Positions 52,740 through 59,911 of a DNA stretch of 64,000 bases are shown one piece after another. The DNA is from JBBPYC01 sp965218765 (lineage in GTDB: Bacteria; Pseudomonadota; Gammaproteobacteria; Burkholderiales; Burkholderiaceae_C): the NCBI GenBank assembly GCA_965218765.1, contig CBDCLU010000004.1, forward strand, positions 434,001 through 498,000, in the 5' to 3' direction. Every line of letters begins with the position of its first letter. The first letter of the stretch is position 1. The notes below the pieces were generated by a model that worked only from the letters and a program-made list of their open reading frames with translations, was not told where the DNA came from and searched no databases. The position numbers and the translations under genes were made by a program.

Positions 52740-53090
52740 ATGCAAGACTCCAAGCGGGCGCCGCGTCGGCGCCATCCGGTTGAACTGAAGGCGCAGGTGC
52801 TGCGCGAGTGCGCCGAGCTACAAGCGTCGGTGGCGCGTGTGGCGCTGACGCACGGGCTGAACGCCAACCTTGTGCATAAATGGCGGCGCCAGGCCGAGCG
52901 CGGCAATGTGGCATTGGGGCCGATGCGCGAGCGTGAAGCCTTCATTCCCGTTGCCTTAGCCGGCGAGCCGGCGCCTGAGCCCAGCGACATCCGTCTCGAA
53001 CTGCGCCGCGGCCCGCTGCTGGTCAACGTCACTTGGCCAGTCGCCTCTGCTGCGCAGTGCGCTGTCTGGATGCGAGAAGTGCTTAAGTGA
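52740..53090 (+). CDS. tnpA: IS66 accessory protein TnpA
   Basis: 116 residues from ATG 52740, preceded by GAGGTGG. The helix-turn-helix region is RHPVELKAQVLRECAELQAS, then VARVALTHGLNANLVHKWRR, the IS66 OrfA pattern. It is needed for transposition with TnpB and TnpC. A GTG three codons upstream is an alternative. The stop overlaps the tnpB start (GTGA). Confidence 0.92.
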   Translation: MQDSKRAPRRRHPVELKAQVLRECAELQASVARVALTHGLNANLVHKWRRQAERGNVALGPMREREAFIPVALAGEPAPEPSDIRLELRRGPLLVNVTWPVASAAQCAVWMREVLK

Positions 53091-53419
53091 TCCGCATCGA
53101 TGCGTTGTGGCTGGCGGTCGAGCCGCTGGACATGCGAGCCGGCACCGAGTCCGCACTGGCCCGCGTGGTCCAGGTCTTCGGTTCAGCGCATCCGCACCAC
53201 GCCTACCTGTTTGCCAACCGGCGCGGCAACCGCATGAAGGTGCTGATACATGACGGCATCGGCGTGTGGCTGGCCGCGCGGCGCTTAAACCAAGGCAGGT
53301 TCGTCTGGCCCAAGACTGCTGAGGCCACGTTGGGCTTGAGCCGCGCGCAGTTCGATGCGCTCGTCCTGGGCCTGCCCTGGCAGCGCCTGGGCGCAGCCGG
53401 CATCATCCGCGTGTTGTAG
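53087..53419 (+). CDS. tnpB: IS66 accessory protein TnpB
   Basis: 110 residues from a GTG overlapping the tnpA stop. ALWLAVEPLDMRAGTESALA, HHAYLFANRRGNRMKVL and GIGVWLAARRLNQGRFVW are the conserved IS66 OrfB blocks. The exact biochemical role is unknown, but transposition depends on it. Confidence 0.93.
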   Translation: MIRIDALWLAVEPLDMRAGTESALARVVQVFGSAHPHHAYLFANRRGNRMKVLIHDGIGVWLAARRLNQGRFVWPKTAEATLGLSRAQFDALVLGLPWQRLGAAGIIRVL

Positions 53420-53491
53420 AGGAAAGAGCCTGCCGCAATTGCTGAAACTCCCGATGCCACGGTAGCGGCTCGTGCGGCACGATCATGCCCT

Positions 53492-55063
53492 GTGATCGAC
53501 ACCGCCGAACTCAACGACTTGAACGCGCAGCAACTGCGCGATGCGGTGCGGTCGCTGATGGAAACGCTGCAGGCCAAGGACGCCGAGATCGCCAGACGCG
53601 GGCGCGAGATCACGTTCAAGCAAGCCCTGATCGACAAGCTCACGCACGAGATGGCGGTCTTGAAGCGGCTGAAGTTCGCGGCCAAGTCGGAGTCTTTCAA
53701 CGCCGAGCAGAGGAGCCTGCTGGACGAAGCGATCGATGCTGACCTGGAGGCTCTGGCCAAGGAAATCGAGCAGCTTGCGCCGATTCCAGCGAGCAAGAGC
53801 GACAAACAGCAGCCCAAACGCCAGCCGTTGCCAGCCGAGCTGCCGCGGCGCGAGATTCGCCACGAGCCCGAGCACACCGCCTGCAGTTGCGGCTGCCAGC
53901 TGAGGCGTATCGGCGAGGACGTGGCCGAGAAGCTGGACTATGTGCCCGGCGTGTTCACGGTGGAGCGCCATGTGCGCGGCAAATGGGTCTGCGCACGCTG
54001 CGAGACGTTAATCCAAGCGCCGGTGGCCGCGCACGTCATCGACAAAGGCATTCCAACGGCCAGCCTGCTGGCTCAGGTGCTGGTAACCAAATACGCGGAC
54101 CACCTGCCGCTGTACCGCCAAGAGAGCATCTTCGCGCGTGCCGGCTTCGCTATTCCCCGCTCGACGCTGGGGAGCTGGGTCGGTCAATGCGGCTGGCAGC
54201 TGCAGCCACTGGTCGATGCCTTGAAGAAGGAGATGCTCACGCACACCGTGCTGCATGCCGATGAGACGCCGGTGGCGATGTTGAAACCCGGCCTGGGCAA
54301 GACGCACCGGGCGTACCTGTGGAGCTACTGCACGACGAGCTTCAATCCAATGAAGGCCGTCGTCTTCGACTTCGCCGACAGTCGTGCTGGCCAGCACGCC
54401 AGGGACTTCCTGGGCGTGCAGAGTCAAGGCGGCTGGTGCGGCAGCTTGGTCTGTGACGACTTCAGCGGCTACAAGGCCATGCTCGAGCTGGGCGTCACGG
54501 AGGCCGGCTGCCTGGCACACGCCCGTCGCAAGTTCCATGAGCTGTGGATCCATCACGGCAGCACGGTCGGCGAGCAGGCGCTGAAGTTCTTCGCAAAGCT
54601 CTATGAGATCGAGCGCGAGGTGCGAGGCTGCAGCGCCGATGAGCGAAAGCGCATCCGCCAGCAGAGATCACGTCCGGTGGCTGACGCGCTGCACCAGTGG
54701 CTGGCCGAGCAGCGGCGACAAGTACCTGAAGGATCAGCCACCGCCCGGGCGATCGACTACAGCCTGAAGCGCTGGCGCGCACTCATGCGCTTCATCGACG
54801 ACGGTGAGCTGCCGGTGGACAACAACTGGGTGGAAAACCAGATCCGACCGATTGCCCTTGGCAGATCAAACTGGTTGTTCGCCGGCAGCCTGCGCGCGGG
54901 CCAGCGGGCTGCGGCCGTCATGAGCCTGCTGCACTCAGCGCGGCTGAACGGGCACGAGCCGCACGCCTACTTCAAGGACGTGCTCGGGCGGCTGCCGACC
55001 CAGCCGTCCAGTCGCATCGATGAGCTGCTGCCGCATCGCTGGACGCCACTACCAACCGCCTGA
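53492..55063 (+). CDS. tnpC: IS66 transposase TnpC
   Basis: 523 residues from a GTG. A helical N-terminus with a coiled coil (~10-60) precedes a zinc-finger-like Cys block (CSCGC, CARC). The DDE domain follows: Asp in LHADETPVAML, Asp in LVCDDFSGYKA, and the Glu in VDNNWVENQIRPIALGR. The C-terminal HEPHAYFKDVLGRLP is typical. Intact and full length. Confidence 0.95.
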   Translation: MIDTAELNDLNAQQLRDAVRSLMETLQAKDAEIARRGREITFKQALIDKLTHEMAVLKRLKFAAKSESFNAEQRSLLDEAIDADLEALAKEIEQLAPIPASKSDKQQPKRQPLPAELPRREIRHEPEHTACSCGCQLRRIGEDVAEKLDYVPGVFTVERHVRGKWVCARCETLIQAPVAAHVIDKGIPTASLLAQVLVTKYADHLPLYRQESIFARAGFAIPRSTLGSWVGQCGWQLQPLVDALKKEMLTHTVLHADETPVAMLKPGLGKTHRAYLWSYCTTSFNPMKAVVFDFADSRAGQHARDFLGVQSQGGWCGSLVCDDFSGYKAMLELGVTEAGCLAHARRKFHELWIHHGSTVGEQALKFFAKLYEIEREVRGCSADERKRIRQQRSRPVADALHQWLAEQRRQVPEGSATARAIDYSLKRWRALMRFIDDGELPVDNNWVENQIRPIALGRSNWLFAGSLRAGQRAAAVMSLLHSARLNGHEPHAYFKDVLGRLPTQPSSRIDELLPHRWTPLPTA

Positions 55064-55119
55064 TCGACGAACAAGCGCCCCATCGTCAAGATGGGATCGC
55101 CGCGTGCTTACATTGTTGC

Positions 55120-55311
55120 ATCGTCGGCTGGCGGCTGCGACCTCGCCCGAGTCGCAGGGGCGAGCCCGTCTACCTGCTGACCCATCAGCCAAAGTCTTTC
55201 TACTGGCTCGAGCGAAATGCGCGCCCGCACTCATGGAACACTGGCCGCACGAAGCTGCTAATCGATGCGCTGAAGCGCGTCCACGAGGTTTTCAGCGTTT
55301 GCGGCTACTGA
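55120..55311 (+). pseudogene. Coding-like fragment interrupted by IS66
   Basis: An open frame enters from the IS66 side and ends GY at 55311. It contains YLLTHQPKSFYWLERNARPH and LLIDALKRVHEVFSVCG. The amino acid composition looks coding, with aromatic and basic residues evenly placed. I cannot name a family. No start is found on the far side of the IS, so it is best read as a fragment. Confidence 0.3.
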
Positions 55312-55320
55312 TCGAGGAGA

Positions 55321-55667
55321 ACGACATGTGAATTGGCGCGCCGGAGGTGCAGACATTCGTTCAGCCCGCAACATTCGGAGGCACCAGCTGCATTGCGGAG
55401 GTCAGCAATAGACCGGCTACAGCCGCTCAGGTTTGGTCCGCAAATGACTGCCGCTGCCGATACCCGACGTTGATCATTTACATCAGCGACCACCCGCTGC
55501 GCTCTTGGAAGCTGACTCTCGATAAGGGTTGGGTGGAGGGGCGCTCAACAGCCAATGGTCGGGCTTATCCAGCGACTGCTTCCGCCGGCGGTGAACTGCA
55601 ACACCCAACCCAAATGCGGCCCGCCCAGCTTCCCCCAAGCAGCCCCTCGCTACATTTCGTCCACTCG
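55321..55667. other. Stretch without a supportable gene
   Basis: About 350 nt between the fragment and the riboswitch. Short open frames have no signatures. It presumably holds the promoter for the manganese-controlled transcript near its end. Confidence 0.45.
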
Positions 55668-55772
55668 TCATTGGGGAGTAGCCGCCTTGCACAACGCATC
55701 GGCCCGCGTCAACACACTTGGTCCAAACGACCATGGCGCGGACAGCTTCAACGCTTGGCAAGACCATTGACC
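55668..55772 (+). promoter_or_regulatory. yybP-ykoY manganese riboswitch
   Basis: The conserved 5' block TTGGGGAGTAGCC (55671-55683) and the middle block CGCGTCAACACACTTGG lie upstream of a GDT1-type exporter, and the 3' strand contains GGCAAGACCATTGA. These match the yybP-ykoY class as I know it, which binds Mn2+ and turns on exporters. A GC-rich segment near 55785-55805 could be the expression platform. Transport family and riboswitch class agree, which strengthens the call. Confidence 0.87.
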
Positions 55773-55842
55773 GCACTGCTTCCCGGATTGGGCCCGGGGT
55801 GCGGTGTGATCTTGGGTTCTTGCTGGCCCTTGGAGAACTCGT

Positions 55843-56415
55843 TTGGAAGCATTCCTTGTATCCACCGGCGTCGTCGCGCTCGGCGAGATGGGCGACAAGA
55901 CGCAGCTGCTGGCGATCGTGCTGGCTGCCACGTTTCGCAAGCCCCTGCCGATCATTGCCGGCATCCTAGTGGCCACACTGGCGAACCACGCTGCCGCCGG
56001 TGCAGTCGGTGGGTGGGTTGCTCAGGCCCTGGGGTTTGACATCCTGCGCTGGGTCATCGGCCTATCGTTTCTTGTCATGGCCGGCTGGATGCTGATTCCC
56101 GACAGAATCGACGAGGACGCTTCTGGTGGCAAACAGCGCTTTGGCGTGTTCGGCACCACCGCCGTGGCTTTCTTCCTGGCCGAGATGGGCGACAAGACCC
56201 AGATCGCCACCATGGCGCTCGCCGCGCGCTATACAGACATCGTGCAAGTGGTGCTCGGCACGACGTTCGGGATGATGCTGGCGAACGTGCCGGCTGTGTT
56301 TCTGGGGGACAAGATCGCAAAGAAGGTTTCGATGCCGCTGGTGCATGGAATCGCTGCCGTGATCTTTGCCATCCTTGGCGTTCTGACGCTGTTCAATGTC
56401 GGCAGGTTTTTCTGA
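55843..56415 (+). CDS. GDT1/UPF0016 family manganese exporter
   Basis: 190 residues with six helices. Both copies of the family motif E-x-G-D-K-T are intact: ALGEMGDKTQLLAI near residue 15 and FLAEMGDKTQIATM near residue 105, forming the Mn2+/Ca2+ site between the repeats. Bacterial members (MneA-like) export Mn2+. The riboswitch upstream supports this. The gene is read alone. Its 3' part is overlapped on the other strand by a hypothetical frame. Confidence 0.92.
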   Translation: MEAFLVSTGVVALGEMGDKTQLLAIVLAATFRKPLPIIAGILVATLANHAAAGAVGGWVAQALGFDILRWVIGLSFLVMAGWMLIPDRIDEDASGGKQRFGVFGTTAVAFFLAEMGDKTQIATMALAARYTDIVQVVLGTTFGMMLANVPAVFLGDKIAKKVSMPLVHGIAAVIFAILGVLTLFNVGRFF

Positions 56416-57170
56416 GAGGCCCTAACTGCATGCATCGAGTCCAACCAGGCGACGAAGTCCGAATCTCCCGCGTCTCCTGGGATAGCACCCAGCGGTGGTA
56501 CCGCTGCTGCGTCACGGTTCTTTGGTGAACACCTCCAAATGACCCAAAGCAATTCGCCTGGAAATTTCTGTGCTGGCTTCTCGTCGTCAAACACCCAATC
56601 AAAATATGAGTGTGTGATGTTTCGCAGCTTGCGAACGCTGAAGTAATAGTCACCCTCAGCGGTCACGCCGGGAATCCGCTCATGGGTAAAGTATGCGTAC
56701 CAGTCTCCAATAGCTCCCGAGTGGGTTTCCTCGATGCCCCGCTTCTGAGCGGCATCGAGATTGACCTGAAAGTTCTCACTGCCGGCGCACAGATCGCGCA
56801 GTACGTCCAGCACAAGTTTCATTTGCTGGGGAAGGCGGTGCTTATCGCCCTTTTGCGGCGCATACACAGGCCGTCCCAGCTTGTCGCCCGGCAGCCAATC
56901 TTGGTAGAGGTGCCATGCAGTTAGCACGAAGTTGAAGGCATCGTAAGCGTGCCACTTGCCCTCGAGCCGTTCTCCTTCAATTCGTAGTTTTTGGTGAAGG
57001 TCATGGCATGACGTGATACCAATGACTGGTCCTTCTCGGCCCGCAAGCAGTTTGTCCATGCGGAAGATTACTGCAGCAAAGTCCAGCCGCGTGGACACGC
57101 GAAAGCCGCTTCGCGCTGCTTTCACAGTGGTGTCCTCTGGCCCGTCTTCACCCTGATCTTGCCCCTGCAT
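56229..57170 (-). CDS. Hypothetical protein, 3' end running antisense into the GDT1 gene
   Basis: 313 residues from ATG 57170; ATG 57059 is an alternative. The central part looks like a real protein: KWHAYDAFNFVLTAWHLYQDW, LPQQMKLVLDVLRDLCAG and GDYYFSVRKLRNITHSYFDW. The last ~62 residues lie antisense to the end of the GDT1 gene and are low in family-like features, so the original stop has probably been lost. The IS2-group element starts right at its 5' side. The family is unknown to me. Confidence 0.45.
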   Translation of the reverse strand: MQGQDQGEDGPEDTTVKAARSGFRVSTRLDFAAVIFRMDKLLAGREGPVIGITSCHDLHQKLRIEGERLEGKWHAYDAFNFVLTAWHLYQDWLPGDKLGRPVYAPQKGDKHRLPQQMKLVLDVLRDLCAGSENFQVNLDAAQKRGIEETHSGAIGDWYAYFTHERIPGVTAEGDYYFSVRKLRNITHSYFDWVFDDEKPAQKFPGELLWVIWRCSPKNRDAAAVPPLGAIPGDAGDSDFVAWLDSMHAVRASQKNLPTLNSVRTPRMAKITAAIPCTSGIETFFAILSPRNTAGTFASIIPNVVPSTTCTMSV

Positions 57171-57183
57171 ATCCGGACACGGT

Positions 57184-58116
57184 CTATACGCAATGTAGCG
57201 CCGGTTGTTGCGGTTGAGCGCGGCGAAGCTGCTCAGCCCGTTGCCGCCTGAACTCACGCGGCGATCTCATCTTCAGGCTTGAGTGCGGATGCACCTCGTT
57301 GAAGTGCGCGAACGCCGCGGGCAGTTGTGCCAGGACGGTCCGAGCGTCGCGGAGGTCCATCCGACTGACGTAGTCGCGCTTGAACGTATTGACGAAGCTC
57401 TCGGCCATGCCGTTGCTCTGAGGGCTGCACACCGGCGTGTTCACGGGTGTGAGGCCAAGCGACTTGGCGATGCGCCGTGTCTCGTGGGCAATGTAGGCGC
57501 TGCCGTCGTCCGACAGGAATTGCAATGGGTAGCCTGCAGGCACTGCCTCCACCGTACCGAAGCGCTTCTCCACGGACTCGATCAGCATCTCGCGCACCGG
57601 CTCACCCGGCAGCCCCTTGCCCTCCCAAGCCCGGTAGGCCAAGATCTCGCGGTCGCAGCAGTCTTTGGCGAACGTGGCGGTGACTGTCTGGCCTGAGTCG
57701 CACTTAATCTCGAAGCCGTCCGAGCACCAGCGCGTGTCGCTGGTCGTGACCGCGACGGTGCCGGTGTGCGATCGGCTCGAATGCGGGCGTCGCGGCGCTT
57801 TGGGCAGCAGCAAGGCGTTGCCAGCCATCACCCGGTACACGCGCTTGGCGTTCACGCGCAGTGCACCAGAGCTGGCACGTTTGCGATTGACCAGCGCGCA
57901 GGCTCGGCGGTAGCCGTAGCTGGGCAGCTCGGTAATCTGCCCGCAGATGTCGGCAAGCAGTTCTTCGTCGCCATGCGGCGTGCGCTGGGTTCGGCGATCC
58001 ACCCATGTAGCTGGCCGGCTGCGCAGCACATGGACATTCGATCGCGCCAGCCCAAGCGCCTGGCAGACGCCCCTCACCGGCCGTCCCCGGGCAACAAGGG
58101 CGAGCGCGCAATCCAC
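57184..58116 (-). CDS. IS2-type transposase OrfB (frameshift product)
   Basis: 310 residues. DDE integrase core: DTRWCSDGFEI with the first Asp, LQFLSDDGSAYIAHETR with the second, and SPQSNGMAESFVNTFKRDYV with the Glu. LPSYGYRRACALVNRK and NAKRVYRVM are typical of the IS2 OrfB N-terminus. It is reached by -1 frameshifting from OrfA at a run of seven A followed by G, which yields VDCALALVARG directly after AEKK. Confidence 0.92.
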   Translation of the reverse strand: MDCALALVARGRPVRGVCQALGLARSNVHVLRSRPATWVDRRTQRTPHGDEELLADICGQITELPSYGYRRACALVNRKRASSGALRVNAKRVYRVMAGNALLLPKAPRRPHSSRSHTGTVAVTTSDTRWCSDGFEIKCDSGQTVTATFAKDCCDREILAYRAWEGKGLPGEPVREMLIESVEKRFGTVEAVPAGYPLQFLSDDGSAYIAHETRRIAKSLGLTPVNTPVCSPQSNGMAESFVNTFKRDYVSRMDLRDARTVLAQLPAAFAHFNEVHPHSSLKMRSPREFRRQRAEQLRRAQPQQPALHCV

Positions 58117-58466
58117 TTTTTTTCGGCGGCGTACTCCACCGCTTCCTTGAGGATGTCGGCCTCCAGCGTCTTCTTGCCCAGCACCCGCTGCAGCTTGGCA
58201 ATCTCAGCACGTGCAGCAGCCAGCTCGGACGCAGGCACCACCGCTTCGCCAGCCGACACGGCCATCAGCGCCCCCTGGCGTTCGAGCTTGCGCCACTGGA
58301 ACAGCAGGCTCGCCGCGACGCCTTCTCGCCTGGCCACCAGCGATACGCTCATGCCGGCCTCATAGGTTCGCCTCACGAGCGCTGACTTCTCCGCGAGGGA
58401 CCAGCGCCTACGGCGCTGGTCCCTCATGATCACTTCAACAGTATCCGTATTCCTAGTCGTACTCAC
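58074..58466 (-). CDS. IS2-type OrfA
   Basis: 130 residues from GTG 58466 (ATG 58427 is an alternative). The helix-turn-helix is EKSALVRRTYEAGMSVSLVA, then REGVAASLLFQWRK, followed by a leucine-zipper region AEIAKLQRVLGKKTLEADIL. The end AEKKWIARSPLLPGDG is almost as in E. coli IS2 InsC. The slippery A7G lies at plus-strand 58116-58123. It provides DNA binding to the OrfAB transposase. Confidence 0.9.
   Translation of the reverse strand: MSTTRNTDTVEVIMRDQRRRRWSLAEKSALVRRTYEAGMSVSLVARREGVAASLLFQWRKLERQGALMAVSAGEAVVPASELAAARAEIAKLQRVLGKKTLEADILKEAVEYAAEKKWIARSPLLPGDGR
58116..58123 (-). promoter_or_regulatory. Programmed -1 frameshift site of the IS2-type element
   Basis: AAAAAAAG on the minus strand within codons for E-K-K of OrfA. 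Slipping back one base joins OrfA to OrfB. The position matches that used by IS2 and other IS3-family elements. Confidence 0.8.
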
Positions 58467-58513
58467 AGCCCTGCTCCTATCCTCAAAGATAAGCGATGGA
58501 CCGTGTCCGGTCA

Positions 58514-59055
58514 TTCAAGGGGCTGGCTCAACCCATCGATTGGCTCACTGATGGATCGCCATATGCCCGTTTGTGGCAAGGAGCGTGAGTCCGGAGCGGA
58601 TCCAGGAGGGCGCCGGCCGGGACGTCGGCAAACAGGGCGAGCCATTCAGCAATATCGTCGCCCGGGCCCATCCAATCACGCTGTGAGATGGGTTGAGCCG
58701 CCCGAGTGACATAGATCACTTCGGGCATCCGGCGGACCGCATCACTTGTCTGTCAGATTTCAGTTTGCTCCGAAGGGGGTGAGGCAAAAATCTTGGACTG
58801 GTTATGCCGCATCCCCCGAAGAGCCAGAGTTAGATCGGCGTTGACATTTACCACCAGTGCTGGTCTCAGTGACATCGCTGCATGTATATCGGATGCAACG
58901 TTGCCAGCCTCCTGATAGGCCCCAACTGCCTACGCAGACTGGATAGACCTGCGGACTCAACAAAAATCTCACGAAGCGGTCGGGCAATTCATCGAGCAGC
59001 AGGGGACATGGAGCTCCAAACGACAAAAATCCAAGTCTGACCTATAGAAGGTCTT
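58514..59055. other. Stretch without a supportable gene
   Basis: About 540 nt between the IS2-type element and an inverted-repeat structure. A 66-codon minus-strand frame (58528-58728) exists, but start, neighbours and composition do not support it well. Some AT-rich DNA near 58740-58800. Confidence 0.45.
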
Positions 59056-59161
59056 GATGACCCCACCATTCAACACTTCGGCGACTATAAGTTGTTGATT
59101 CTATTGATCATGCAAGTTGGAAAAACGAGTTGTGCGGACCTTCCTTGAAGGGTGGGGTCAT
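59056..59161. repeat. Small MITE-like inverted-repeat unit
   Basis: ATGACCCCACCATTCAA (59056-59072) and TTGAAGGGTGGGGTCAT (59145-59161) are inverted repeats of 17 bp with one mismatch, enclosing 72 nt of AT-richer DNA. The size and termini suggest a non-autonomous insertion. No clear target duplication is seen. Confidence 0.6.
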
Positions 59162-59262
59162 ATTCGACCGCCAGCGGTTATCGACGCAGATCAGCTGCTG
59201 ATCCCCTGCAGGTCGTATCGGGCCACCTTCCTATCGATAACGCAGTATCTGGAGAATCGTCA

Positions 59263-59910
59263 ATGATGCGAAATGTTCTGGCTAAGGGTCTATGCGTCTC
59301 CGCACTGACGCTGGTCAGCCTCTTGTCCGCACAGGCGGCCGAGCCTGTTTGCGAGGTCGTGTCTGTGATTGGCGAAGCCCGTCTGGGTGAAGGCGGGCGA
59401 AGCCTTGCCATAGGCGACCGACTGGAGCCGGGTGCCGAGATACGTACTGGAAAGAGTGGACGACTGCGGCTGCGCTTCGCGGACGAATCGACGCTTGTGG
59501 TGAGCGACAACAGCGTACTGAAGATCGAACGCTACGAACAACCGGCCAGTGGTGCGCGCAAGGCGAGTTTCCTGCTGCAGCTCGGACTGATCGGACAGAA
59601 GGTGACGCCTGGCGGTAGCTGGGAGGTGCGCACGCCAACGGCTGTCACCGCGGTGCGCGGGACCGAATTCAGCGTGGAGTTCGACCAAAAGGAAGCTACC
59701 TCTGTCAATGTGCGCACCGGTGTGGTCGCCGTGCAGGGCGTGCAGCCCGCTCCGGGCGGCGGAACACGCCCGGTGGATCCCACAGAAGTGGTGGTCCTCG
59801 ACAAGCCGCTCCAAGGTACGACTTGCAATCCGGTCGATGGGTGCATCAATGTCATGACCTGGAAGCCTGAGCGACTTCGACGCACGACGGATCTGCTCTC
59901 AGGCGTCTGA
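59263..59910 (+). CDS. FecR-domain periplasmic protein
   Basis: 215 residues from ATG 59263, with GGAG 12 nt upstream. A signal peptide (LAKGLCVSALTLVSLLSAQAA) precedes a FecR domain: IGEARLGEGGRSLAIGDRLE, then IRTGKSGRLRLRFADES, VVSDNSVLKI and VRTPTAVTAVRGTEFSVEF. Two C-terminal Cys could form a disulfide. Stand-alone FecR proteins next to CHASE2 sensors are common and may form a periplasmic sensing unit. The next gene starts 1 nt after its stop. Confidence 0.88.
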   Translation: MMRNVLAKGLCVSALTLVSLLSAQAAEPVCEVVSVIGEARLGEGGRSLAIGDRLEPGAEIRTGKSGRLRLRFADESTLVVSDNSVLKIERYEQPASGARKASFLLQLGLIGQKVTPGGSWEVRTPTAVTAVRGTEFSVEFDQKEATSVNVRTGVVAVQGVQPAPGGGTRPVDPTEVVVLDKPLQGTTCNPVDGCINVMTWKPERLRRTTDLLSGV

Positions 59911-59911
59911 G

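Larger units (their letters stand above)
52662..55111. mobile_element. IS66-family insertion sequence
   Basis: 2450 bp. The ends are imperfect inverted repeats of ~26 bp beginning GTAAGCACGC, as usual for IS66 (GTAAGCG-like). The 8 bases ATTGTTGC are present directly on both sides (52654-52661 and 55112-55119), the family's 8-bp target duplication. It carries tnpA, tnpB and tnpC, all intact. A perfect duplication and intact genes point to a fairly recent insertion. Confidence 0.96.
57170..58513. mobile_element. IS3-family element, IS2 group
   Basis: About 1.34 kb. CCGGACACGGTC (57173-57184) and GACCGTGTCCGG (58499-58510) are perfect 12-bp inverted repeats at the two ends. Between them lie orfA and orfB of the IS2 type, read from right to left. 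The outermost bases differ between the ends and no target duplication is seen (CTGCA against TTCAA), so one end may have been altered after insertion. Confidence 0.87.

Noticed and set aside
58074..58116. OrfA/OrfB of the IS2-type element as a damaged transposase
   Set aside because: The frame change occurs at A7G, the normal programmed -1 frameshift site of IS3-family elements, so it is expected and not damage.
58528..58728. 66-codon minus-strand frame (MPEVIYVTRAAQP start)
   Set aside because: No recognised family, no good ribosome-binding site, and it sits in debris beside an IS. Not strong enough to call a gene.
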